From a virus: a stretch of 45,032 nt of DNA. The notes beneath the pieces are model-generated. The model was not told the DNA's origin and searched no databases. It saw only the letters and a program-made list of their open reading frames with translations. The translations under genes and the position numbers were made by a program. The stretch is from positions 1-45,032 of IMG/VR virus record IMGVR_UViG_3300036770_003316, one strand, 5' to 3'. Of the stretch, positions 1-7,403 are shown in pieces (within the stretch, counting starts at the first letter, position 1; every line of letters starts with the position of its first letter).

Positions 1-2
1 AA

Positions 3-209
3 ACTTTGAGTATGTGATATTACTAAGTAATCTATTTTATCAGTGTATTCTTTTGTTTTAATCATGGCAGCAAATGGTCCGCCATCATATTTATTTCTAC
101 TTAGTCTTTCCTCTTCAATACTAAAAACTATTTTTCCATCTTTTAGTAGGCAAGCGCCAGCATTATGTCCTCGACTAATGCCTAGTATATATCCTGTTTT
201 TTCTATCAT
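3..209 (-). CDS. NodU/CmcH-type carbamoyltransferase, N-terminal fragment (runs off the window)
   Basis: I read this frame directly from the minus strand: it starts at an ATG at 209-207 and stays open to the window edge, giving 69 residues. The visible N-terminus has ILGISRGHNAGACLLKDGKI at residues 8-27, followed by an EEERLSR stretch. This is the characteristic start of the NodU/CmcH O-carbamoyltransferase family, whose members transfer a carbamoyl group from carbamoyl phosphate to a sugar hydroxyl. The start lies 2 nt after the stop of the glycosyltransferase gene, so the two are co-transcribed and probably translationally coupled. The upstream sequence is only a weak ribosome site (TTAGAA). 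Most of the protein, including the C-terminal domain, lies outside the window. I infer a role in decorating a glycan on the virion or host surface. The substrate cannot be read from this sequence. Confidence 0.85.
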   Translation of the reverse strand, partial: MIEKTGYILGISRGHNAGACLLKDGKIVFSIEEERLSRNKYDGGPFAAMIKTKEYTDKIDYLVISHTQS

Positions 210-211
210 TT

Positions 212-1264
212 CTAACCGGCTAAAGTTTGTTTATTAAACATATCTTTGATTTCTGCACTTAATACATTTGTTGTAGGTTGATGATTACAAGCAGCTGTAG
301 TACTTATATTATTTGGTACAACTATTTTATTTGATTTACTAGAAGATTTGCCTAATTTATTAGTAACGCTTTTAATTATTTTGTCAAAAGCTTTATCGTC
401 TAATACCATCAATTCTTCATTATCTCTATCAATAAACCAATCCATTGCAATTCTAATGGGGGAATATTTTCTCTTAGTTCCGCCGTTATCTATAATAGTA
501 AAGTTTTTATTGTATGGATAGCTTATATTTTCAGGATAAGTTGAGCCAATAACAACTGTGGCAGATTTTCCCAGAGCATTAGCAAAGTGTTGGCCTACAC
601 TATCACATCCTAGAAAATAATCACTGGCTTTAATTAATCCCATCCATTGAAGAAGATTTAAATTATCTGGTATTACTGCTGGCATTTGTTTATCTATAGG
701 CAGCTTTAAATCAGTGAATAAAATAACTGCATAATGTTTACCTAATTCTTCTACAATTCTAATTACATCATTGTATTCAAAACTGCGTCCACTTTCATCA
801 ATTACAAATCTACCTTGAAGTTTTGCTCCACTACCAAATGGTTGAAAAACTACTGTTTTTTCCTTATTCAATTGATACTTTACTTGTTCTACAAAATTAT
901 AACCAAATGCTTGATCACCTTTACCTAGTTCAATATTCAGTGGTTTAGGGTCAGGTATAGATTTTAAGTCATTTATTAAAATATCAAAAGCTTGAATTAA
1001 ATTTGCCCGCTGTGTAAAATAAGCGTTAAGTCTATAAGGTTCTGGGCTAATAATTTCTCTGTCTAGTAATTGATTATTAAATAAATTTTTATTATTTATA
1101 GGATAAGTTTTATCTCTAAGTACTGGGCTAAGGGAGAATAACTCGAACCAACCTTCAGCAACTACTATTATGTCTTGACTAATATTTTTTACATAATATT
1201 CTAAAGCTGGTAGAGCACATAGTACTCTACCACTACCGCCGTTTATAAAAAATGCTTTTTTCAT
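212..1264 (-). CDS. GT9-like glycosyltransferase (heptosyltransferase fold)
   Basis: This 350-residue protein resembles glycosyltransferase family 9, the ADP-heptose:LPS heptosyltransferase group. The N-terminal FINGGSGRVLCALPALE (residues 7-22) matches the family's first Rossmann beta-loop-helix. Residues 208-233 hold the conserved C-terminal nucleotide-sugar motif, including GCDSVGQHFANALGK at 219-233. Length is normal for GT9. About 60 C-terminal residues after 290 are polar and low in complexity and probably lie outside the catalytic fold. The gene has its own promoter immediately upstream and is followed after 2 nt by a carbamoyltransferase, so the pair looks like a small glycan-modification operon attached to the end of the tail-fibre genes. 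No clear Shine-Dalgarno sequence precedes the ATG. The family assignment is from motifs; the donor and acceptor are unknown. Phage GT9-like enzymes may act on host O-antigen or on virion proteins. Confidence 0.75.
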   Translation of the reverse strand: MKKAFFINGGSGRVLCALPALEYYVKNISQDIIVVAEGWFELFSLSPVLRDKTYPINNKNLFNNQLLDREIISPEPYRLNAYFTQRANLIQAFDILINDLKSIPDPKPLNIELGKGDQAFGYNFVEQVKYQLNKEKTVVFQPFGSGAKLQGRFVIDESGRSFEYNDVIRIVEELGKHYAVILFTDLKLPIDKQMPAVIPDNLNLLQWMGLIKASDYFLGCDSVGQHFANALGKSATVVIGSTYPENISYPYNKNFTIIDNGGTKRKYSPIRIAMDWFIDRDNEELMVLDDKAFDKIIKSVTNKLGKSSSKSNKIVVPNNISTTAACNHQPTTNVLSAEIKDMFNKQTLAG

Positions 1265-1303
1265 GTTATATTTTTGACTCTATTTTAACTACTTGGAATA
1301 TTA

Positions 1304-1332
1304 ATTATAGCACAATGTAGTTAAATACTCAA
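1304..1332 (-). promoter_or_regulatory. Sigma70-type promoter for the glycosyltransferase-carbamoyltransferase operon
   Basis: On the minus strand, TTGAGT (1332-1327), a 17-bp spacer and a perfect TATAAT (1309-1304) lie 40 bp upstream of the glycosyltransferase ATG. The spacer ends in TTGTGC, giving an extended -10 (TGCTATAAT) like the other late promoters here. The -35 matches consensus at 4 of 6 bases. An 8-bp inverted repeat (TTAACTAC at 1324-1317 and GTAGTTAA at 1292-1285) brackets the -10 box and could be an operator. Confidence 0.8.
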
Positions 1333-1340
1333 GTGTAAAA

Positions 1341-2441
1341 TTATGCAGTAATCCATTGAATACATGCGGCGCCTCCTCTACCTCGATCTCCCATAGCTTG
1401 AGTACAGCCGCCAAAAGCAGTTGCGCCAAAACCGCCTGCTCCTGCACAAGCTATATTCCCACTAGTTACGCCTATACCAATTGCCCAGGCATGGCAAGTT
1501 GAGGTATGATTATACCACCCATAACTAATAGTGGGAATTTGGCTTGATTGAATCGCTTGATATGGTACATTAGCAATAATTGCGCCATGTTGGTTGCTAT
1601 CAAAAAGATGCCCGCCATAAATACTAGGAATGGTCCATACTACGCCTCTAGTACTAGAACCGTATGCGCGTCTAGTATAACTTCCTTGTGCGTTTACGCA
1701 ACAGCCAGGTCCAGCTGCATACCCAAAATTACACACCCAACTACTACAGCAAATACAACCGCCGCAGCAGATACTGCTGCTAGTAGCGCAACCATGACGA
1801 ATAGCATAAAACTTACAACAACCACTGTCAATATATGTTTGACAACCAGCCGAGCATGCTCTAGCTTTCATGCTTTCCCAAAGGCTGGCCTCACCACCCT
1901 CTGCACAAAAATTTGTTAAGCCTGGACCAGTTATAAATGTTTTATTTCCGTTATAGCATCCTTGGTTTATCCAAGTTTGGCAACCACAGTTGCACTGACA
2001 GCCACAAGCACTAGTACCAACACTTATAGCATAAGATTCTCCGGGTGTTACAGACATAATAACACTGGCAAAAGCTCCTGTGGCTCCACTAGGTGCTATT
2101 CCGCAACAGTTGGGGGTGCCGCTACCAGCTCCAGCTCCCCAAATCATAAATCTAGCAAATTTAGCACCTGCTGGAACTGTCCAGCTGCCAGTTTGATAAC
2201 AAGGGGTTTGATCTCCAATACCTCCATTACTATTTGATACACAACTTAAGTTAAAATTTCCAAAATTACTTGTACTTTGAAGCTCTGGTATCATTGCCCA
2301 TAATTGAGTATTGTGTGCTAAACATGGATGTATACAGGCTGTGGGATAGCTCAGCAAATTACTCGTATCTGTTTCAATACCAGTAATATTAGCTTTTAAC
2401 CATTCAGCTTCTTGATATGCTGCTTGCTGTAGTATATCCAT
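1341..2441 (-). CDS. Cysteine- and glycine-rich virion appendage protein, copy 1
   Basis: This 366-residue protein has about 30 cysteines, roughly 8 percent of residues, many as CC pairs or CxC. I count GCQCNCGC and SSICCGGCICC among the clusters. The middle region follows the plan of phage glycine-rich domains: a beta entry (WTVPAGAKFARFMIWGAG), glycine loops, and a VTPGESYAISVG turn. Cysteines stand where such proteins usually carry glycine. Its paralogue lies at 3118-4173; both carry a short W(A/S)(M/L)IP(E/K)L motif near residue 50, just before the glycine-rich part. The ATG abuts the stop of the upstream gene, and the ribosome site GGAGAGGG lies inside that gene's end. No signal peptide or membrane segment is visible. 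Position at the end of the fibre operon suggests a distal fibre or receptor-contact protein; that role is inferred. The cysteines could form disulfides or bind metal. Confidence 0.7.
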   Translation of the reverse strand: MDILQQAAYQEAEWLKANITGIETDTSNLLSYPTACIHPCLAHNTQLWAMIPELQSTSNFGNFNLSCVSNSNGGIGDQTPCYQTGSWTVPAGAKFARFMIWGAGAGSGTPNCCGIAPSGATGAFASVIMSVTPGESYAISVGTSACGCQCNCGCQTWINQGCYNGNKTFITGPGLTNFCAEGGEASLWESMKARACSAGCQTYIDSGCCKFYAIRHGCATSSSICCGGCICCSSWVCNFGYAAGPGCCVNAQGSYTRRAYGSSTRGVVWTIPSIYGGHLFDSNQHGAIIANVPYQAIQSSQIPTISYGWYNHTSTCHAWAIGIGVTSGNIACAGAGGFGATAFGGCTQAMGDRGRGGAACIQWITA

Positions 2442-3107
2442 TTAATTACCCTCTCCAAGTAATGCTAATAAATTGTTGGGTATAGCAGGAGCACTGGAAA
2501 AAGTTGTATATTTCCAAACGATTTTAGTCTGTTCCTGTTCTATATAAGTTTCTAGTTCTGTCTTATAAGCATTTAAATATTGAGATTCTAGCTCTGTTAA
2601 ACGTCTTATAGAATCTGGTGCTGTATCTAAAGCAAATAGGCCGTCTATTTGAGTAATTAAACTAATAGCTTTTTGTAATCCCGGAGTTTTTGTATCTTTT
2701 ACTATTGGTTCTAGTTTCCAGGAAGCATTTTGACGATTATATTTAATCTGATAAAAATAATCATGTAACTGTGGATTAACTATCTTATTAAATACTGTGC
2801 CATCAGATAGTGTTTCATCTTCAAAAATATAACTACTAGAATCTTTAGGAACAAATAAAAAATAACCTATTTCTGGATATTGATCAAGGTCTATTCTAAT
2901 AATTTCTATATTAGGATTTATAGGAGCTAATTTTAACGAATCATCTAGTTTTATATGGTCTATTACTATATCCAATTGTTTATCTATAATTAAATCTAAG
3001 TACCTAATTCCATTATATGTAGCCGTTAGAGTTTTATTACCACTAATCGGTGCAAGGTATAACTCATCAGGTACAGGTATTGTAAAATCTTTTGTTATTA
3101 TACTCAT
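2442..3107 (-). CDS. Protein of unknown function between the two cysteine-rich paralogues
   Basis: This 221-residue protein is not recognised. It contains no cysteine, in sharp contrast with both neighbours. The first about 130 residues alternate polar and beta-branched residues and look like beta-sandwich. Residues about 140-200 are helical and charged (ELESQYLNAYKTELETYIEQ) and may form a coiled coil. A ribosome site (AGGTGA) lies 3-4 nt before the ATG. Its stop abuts the next ATG, so it is tightly coupled with the downstream cysteine-rich protein. Its position, size and separate coding next to a fibre-like gene would fit a fibre assembly factor or a small structural partner. This is inference from context only. 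Confidence 0.6.
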   Translation of the reverse strand: MSIITKDFTIPVPDELYLAPISGNKTLTATYNGIRYLDLIIDKQLDIVIDHIKLDDSLKLAPINPNIEIIRIDLDQYPEIGYFLFVPKDSSSYIFEDETLSDGTVFNKIVNPQLHDYFYQIKYNRQNASWKLEPIVKDTKTPGLQKAISLITQIDGLFALDTAPDSIRRLTELESQYLNAYKTELETYIEQEQTKIVWKYTTFSSAPAIPNNLLALLGEGN

Positions 3108-3117
3108 ATTTCACCTA

Positions 3118-4173
3118 TTAACAATAACTTATTCTAACCATGCCGAAACGACCAGAGTCACCTTGATAACTATTAGTTCCACCTTGCTGAATTACTGGAG
3201 CTCCACCAGCACTAGGAATTCTTAAAAAATCCTGACATTGAGCGCTACGAGCGATCCCATTAATACTGCTTCCAGCAGTCCAAGATACACAGCATTGACT
3301 AATATTTTCAAAACCATATATAGGAGGATGTATTGTAAAACCGGCGGTAGGATTCGTAGAAGGTAAACAAAAAGCTGGCCACATACCTGGTATTACATAG
3401 GCTGGAATACCTGTTATACTATTAGTACCACCACCTTTACCTGCTTTTCCATATGTAACTAGATTACTTGTTGGTTGCATATTGCTGCTACACCAATCTG
3501 AACCAGAATTACAAATAGCCATCGTAGTACCGCCACTATTAGTACAATGACTGCATCCTAAGTGTGGTAGACTATAGTCGGTGTGTGTAACATATCCAAA
3601 GCCGCCACCACAATTATTTTGTTGTTCCATATATCGAACAGCTATACATGAATAGCCAGCAACTGCACAAACTCCGCATAGGCCGTATCCTTGTACATAT
3701 GAGGGCCCTCCATAGCCTGGAGATGCCCATTGAGAATAGCAGCAATTAGCACAACCGGCACAAACCGTATATTGACAACCAGGAACAGCATCTATAATAA
3801 TACTTGTAAAACTACCTGATTGTCCAAAACCCCAACTGCCGCCACAACAACAGCCGCTACCTGTGCCTGCTCCTGGCCCCCATAATTCAAACTGCAGTTT
3901 AGTTGTACCACTTGGTACGGTAAAAGTGCAGGTTGCTCCACATCTAAACTGTGTTGCATCTGTAGCTGTGCTACATACCTGTATTACAGTAGCATTAGTA
4001 AGTTTTGGAATTAGGCTCCAGCAACTAGTATTTACCGGTAAATAAGTACTAGTTCCATTTCTGCTTAACGCTGCCGCACCATCGTAGGTAGCTTGTGCAG
4101 CAACTACGCTTGGAACAAGAACAGTTTTACTTGATTTATAAATTGCACTAGTTCGTACAATATCTATAGCCAT
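3118..4173 (-). CDS. Cysteine- and glycine-rich virion appendage protein, copy 2
   Basis: The frame is open from 4197, but I place the start at the ATG at 4173: AAAGGGG lies 6 nt upstream of it, directly after the TAA of the preceding gene, while the 4197 ATG lies inside that gene. The resulting 351-residue protein has about 25 cysteines, around 7 percent. A glycine-rich core contains FTVPSGTTKLQFELWGPGAG, then GSGCCCGGSW, VPGCQYTVCAGCANCC and LCGVC. The plan (VPxG, xxxxWGxGxG, VxPGxxYxxxxG) is that of the glycine-rich domains found in phage receptor-binding proteins, with many glycine positions taken by cysteine. It is a paralogue of the 1341-2441 product. I infer a tail appendage role. Confidence 0.7.
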   Translation of the reverse strand: MAIDIVRTSAIYKSSKTVLVPSVVAAQATYDGAAALSRNGTSTYLPVNTSCWSLIPKLTNATVIQVCSTATDATQFRCGATCTFTVPSGTTKLQFELWGPGAGTGSGCCCGGSWGFGQSGSFTSIIIDAVPGCQYTVCAGCANCCYSQWASPGYGGPSYVQGYGLCGVCAVAGYSCIAVRYMEQQNNCGGGFGYVTHTDYSLPHLGCSHCTNSGGTTMAICNSGSDWCSSNMQPTSNLVTYGKAGKGGGTNSITGIPAYVIPGMWPAFCLPSTNPTAGFTIHPPIYGFENISQCCVSWTAGSSINGIARSAQCQDFLRIPSAGGAPVIQQGGTNSYQGDSGRFGMVRISYC

Positions 4174-4186
4174 TATAGTCCCCTTT

Positions 4187-6337
4187 TTAAGCTGCAATAG
4201 CTCTAGTTATATTGTTTATTTCGCCACTAGCTAAATAAGTAATAGTATATTCATAACGCTGACTATTACCTGTTACAGCTGCTCTAAATGAAGTTAATTT
4301 TTTACTTGTATTTGCTGTAGTTGTATAGACAATATTGTCATAAATCACATTATTGTCTTTATAGTAGGTTACAAAACCAGTAGCGTCATATGTTATATCT
4401 GTACTACTACTATAAGTTTCTGGAAATTGTGCAACATTATCTACATAGTGCTTTACAGCATATTCTGTAGGAATAGCTTGATTACTAAATCCGCTTAATA
4501 GATTATCGCTGCTAAATTCATTAATAGTCTCGCCAAGCTGCGCACCAATACTACCAAGCCTTAAACTGCTTAAGCCACTTAAATCAAATGCACTAGCATT
4601 TAGCGTTGCGCGACCAGTGGCTTGATCAATTTTGAAATATTCACCAACTCTAAAATTACCGTCTTGGTCCGTACTTACATAGAATACTCGTCCTGGGAAT
4701 ACTTCTTCAACTTCATTACCTTGACTAGCGGCTTGAGTTGGAGTATTAGGATAATTAGTGGTTGAGACACCGCCTGTACCAATACTTAAAAAATCATGTC
4801 CTGTTAATCTAATTTGAGAATACTTAGATCTAATAGTAGTTATTTTTGCTGTATCGCTGCCAGTTAATTTTTCCTGCGCTAAAACTACCGCAATTATACT
4901 AGTATTATCGGTATATGTGCCTGTTACACTTTGTATAACATAAGCGGAAGTATCCTCTTCAATTTGTATACTTTGACCTGGTTTTGGTAGTGCAGTTAAT
5001 GTATTCATAACCAACACAAAACCTTTTTGAAACTCTAGTGCTCCAGTAGCTACTGTAGCAGTACCGCCAGCAGTACTAGTAATGCTGTCGCCAGAAGTCC
5101 AGGTGCCCGTATAGTTTCTTACATATACTTTTCCAGCAGTAAGTTGGCTATTAGTAATAATTGCTGTAGCACCAGTAGTAGTATTGGTAATAGTATCACC
5201 AACTGCAAAATTACCGCTAACATTCGCAATGTTTAACTGTCTGCCAAAGATTCTACCAGTTATAGGTGTTTCACCAGTATCAAATCCACGACTTGTAGCA
5301 CCCCAAGTACCATAACTATTATTACCATTAAGAGCGCGTATATGTCCGCCACCAGTACTTGAATATCCAAAGTAACAGTAATAGGTAAAACAACTTACAA
5401 TTTCTGCACGCCCGCCATCCTTTACCCAATAACCTACGCCGTTATCACTTATAACAGTGTATCCATGAAAAATCATTGATTTATAACCAGTACTTGGGCT
5501 ACTACCGTCAACAAGCGCACCAATTCCTCCAGTTAATATAGCTGTACACTCTAATATATAGGGTGACTTAGTAGTTACTGGACTACTTGGGTTTAGTCTT
5601 GCTACTACTCCTTTTATAGTACTTGTTGTAATATCTGCTGGAGTTAATCCCGGAACCCAACCAGTCATACCTTTAAAAGTCATCTTATTAAGAATAGACC
5701 CATCTGACATATAAAACATAGTACTTTGATTATTAGGTGTTACCCCATCATCGCTATTACCAGCTTTAGGTTGAATATTTACAGTTCGTTGATTATCTCC
5801 TACAATAGCTACATTTGCCGGAACCGTAATAGGTAGTTGCTCACTGTAGGTACCGCTTTTAACATATATAGTACTACCAGTAGGCACATTTGCACATGCA
5901 TATTTAAGTGTTAAGAATGGAGTACTTAAACTATTACCAGAGCCTAATTGGTCAGCTCCATGAGAGGCCACATAATAAACATTGGCACTAGCTGTATTTT
6001 GAATTAAAATTGGGGACCAATAAGTAGTATTGGTTGGTAAATTTCCTGTACTTGGTGTATTATTAATATATTGGTATATACTTCCAGAATAGCTTACAGT
6101 ACTACCGCGACCATACTCAGAACTATTATTATAGGCGCCTTCCCAAAATAGTCCACTAGCTAATAGTCCCCAGAACTGAGCGTTACTGGTCAATGTACCC
6201 GTTGTCTTGGCTGTACTAATATATACGTAGCCATTACCCTTATAAAATACTACATCATTAAATTGATATTCAGTACTAGAGCTCCAAGTGCCTTTAAACT
6301 GAAATCTAATCTTGCCTAAATCTAAAATTTGAGCCAT
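4187..6337 (-). CDS. Beta-helix tail fibre with N-terminal carbohydrate-binding-like repeats
   Basis: This 716-residue protein opens with two related modules of about 50 residues (FKGTWSSSTEYQFNDVVFYK and FWEGAYNNSSEYGRGSTVSY) that resemble family 5/12 carbohydrate-binding repeats. From about residue 120 it shows YYVASHGADQLGSGNSLSTP and YVKSGTYSEQLPITVPANVA, the start of a DUF1565/pectin-lyase-like right-handed beta-helix. Around residues 540-600 it has VFYVSTDQDGNFRVGEYFKI, a segment I associate with structural proteins of T4-like cyanophages. I see no obvious catalytic residues. It is coupled to the upstream gene by a TAATG overlap at 6337. The likely role is a tail fibre or tailspike-like adhesin that binds surface polysaccharide. 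Confidence 0.75.
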   Translation of the reverse strand: MAQILDLGKIRFQFKGTWSSSTEYQFNDVVFYKGNGYVYISTAKTTGTLTSNAQFWGLLASGLFWEGAYNNSSEYGRGSTVSYSGSIYQYINNTPSTGNLPTNTTYWSPILIQNTASANVYYVASHGADQLGSGNSLSTPFLTLKYACANVPTGSTIYVKSGTYSEQLPITVPANVAIVGDNQRTVNIQPKAGNSDDGVTPNNQSTMFYMSDGSILNKMTFKGMTGWVPGLTPADITTSTIKGVVARLNPSSPVTTKSPYILECTAILTGGIGALVDGSSPSTGYKSMIFHGYTVISDNGVGYWVKDGGRAEIVSCFTYYCYFGYSSTGGGHIRALNGNNSYGTWGATSRGFDTGETPITGRIFGRQLNIANVSGNFAVGDTITNTTTGATAIITNSQLTAGKVYVRNYTGTWTSGDSITSTAGGTATVATGALEFQKGFVLVMNTLTALPKPGQSIQIEEDTSAYVIQSVTGTYTDNTSIIAVVLAQEKLTGSDTAKITTIRSKYSQIRLTGHDFLSIGTGGVSTTNYPNTPTQAASQGNEVEEVFPGRVFYVSTDQDGNFRVGEYFKIDQATGRATLNASAFDLSGLSSLRLGSIGAQLGETINEFSSDNLLSGFSNQAIPTEYAVKHYVDNVAQFPETYSSSTDITYDATGFVTYYKDNNVIYDNIVYTTTANTSKKLTSFRAAVTGNSQRYEYTITYLASGEINNITRAIAA

Positions 6338-6594
6338 TATTTGTACTCCATTAACAGTCGGCCAGAACTTGTTATACTAAATTTAATAGTATCGCTGGAC
6401 CAAAAATATATTAGATAGTCTTGTGCACTTGTTGCATATTCATCTGGTAAGTAAACTACGCTACCGTCTACACCATTATCAAAATCAAAATAAAGCTGAC
6501 CATTAGGAGCATCCATTCTAAACCCATAAAATGCTTTATCAGCATAATCATGTCCTGTGGTAGCATTATAGCCTGCATAAATTCCACCTGCCAT
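6337..6594 (-). CDS. Small virion-associated protein, unknown
   Basis: An 85-residue product with an aromatic, beta-rich sequence (LYFDFDNGVDGSVVYLPDEY) and no membrane segment. It overlaps both neighbours by one base in TAATG junctions (6594 and 6337), so translation is probably coupled through this gene to the beta-helix fibre. The family is not recognised. Its place within the appendage operon suggests a small fibre or adaptor subunit. Confidence 0.6.
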   Translation of the reverse strand: MAGGIYAGYNATTGHDYADKAFYGFRMDAPNGQLYFDFDNGVDGSVVYLPDEYATSAQDYLIYFWSSDTIKFSITSSGRLLMEYK

Positions 6595-6917
6595 TATGAT
6601 ACTCCTTCTAAATACGATACTATTATTTCAAATGCATTATTATCACTAGCATTAGCACTAATAGTATCACCTACTTCTAATATCAGCTTATTACCTGCTA
6701 TGAAATCTACATATTGGCCGGCTTCTATGCGTCTAGCTTTTGCTATATGTGCACTGGTGCCGCCGCTTTTATTTATTTTTATGGTAATAGGTAATACTGA
6801 CCCATATACATTAGTAGTTATTAAACCTATAACTACTGTTTTTGAACTTGGTGTAAATACTGTTACATTAGTAGTACCTATACCAGTTTTTATTGCGCTT
6901 TTAAATGCTGTTGGCAT
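6594..6917 (-). CDS. Small beta-rich phage appendage protein
   Basis: A 107-residue protein with alternating hydrophobic pattern (TVVIGLITTNVYGSVLPITI) and a C-terminal LEVGDTISANASDNNAFEII section. This pattern is common in small tail-fibre associated or virion decoration proteins of aquatic phages, where it reads as a compact beta sandwich. It begins 3 nt after the previous stop and ends in a TAATG overlap with the next gene. There is no signal peptide or catalytic motif. The function is inferred only from its place in the operon. Confidence 0.6.
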   Translation of the reverse strand: MPTAFKSAIKTGIGTTNVTVFTPSSKTVVIGLITTNVYGSVLPITIKINKSGGTSAHIAKARRIEAGQYVDFIAGNKLILEVGDTISANASDNNAFEIIVSYLEGVS

Positions 6918-6920
6918 AGT

Positions 6921-7394
6921 TTACCCCAATGCAATTGCGGCAACCACGCTTTGATCGCCGATTAATATATCTGTTTCTACTTTAGTATAACTGTTTGTTA
7001 AACTTTCTGCAAAATAAACTACAAATCTTACGCTGTCTCCAGCCGCACAAGCCTGCGCTAGTGTGACACTAGTAGCATTTGTTGCAGTAAAGTCAGAAGT
7101 TAATAGGGTGCTACCATTTAAAACAACATCAATAAATCCTACTGGATAGCCTCCAGGAATTGAAAAAGTAGTTTGTCCACTAGTTGCTGTAACTTCATAA
7201 ACAGACCTAGCCTGGGCACCGCCGCTACCGGCGGCCGGACCTGATCCGCCGCTAATAGTTCTGACTATCCCTTGGTCATCCTTATAATAAATTACGCCAT
7301 CAGCATAATTTATCGCTATTTCTCCAACATCTAACTGGGCCGCTGTTGGAACGGCCCCGGCTGTGCCACTTCGCTTAATCTTTATAAGTGACAT
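6921..7394 (-). CDS. Fibre adaptor protein with IKRS-type N-terminus
   Basis: A 157-residue protein starting SLIKIKRSGTAGAVPTAAQL and continuing DVGEIAINYADGVIYYKDDQ. This N-terminal beta-prism motif (IKRS, L..GEIAIN..DG..YYKD) recurs at the start of many phage tail fibres and major tropism determinant-type proteins. The C-terminal 80 residues (GQTTFSIPGGYPVGFIDVVL and VTLAQACAAGDSVRFVVY) match a short beta domain often found in cyanophage fibres. A Gly/Ala-rich linker (SGGSGPAAGSGGAQA) joins the halves. It probably trimerises and links larger fibres. The next gene upstream, at 7404-9257, starts with the same module. Confidence 0.7.
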   Translation of the reverse strand: MSLIKIKRSGTAGAVPTAAQLDVGEIAINYADGVIYYKDDQGIVRTISGGSGPAAGSGGAQARSVYEVTATSGQTTFSIPGGYPVGFIDVVLNGSTLLTSDFTATNATSVTLAQACAAGDSVRFVVYFAESLTNSYTKVETDILIGDQSVVAAIALG

Positions 7395-7403
7395 AGTAAT
7401 TCC

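Noticed and set aside
43-237. A 64-residue plus-strand reading frame
   Set aside because: It is antisense to the carbamoyltransferase start, which has clear family motifs, and has no ribosome site.
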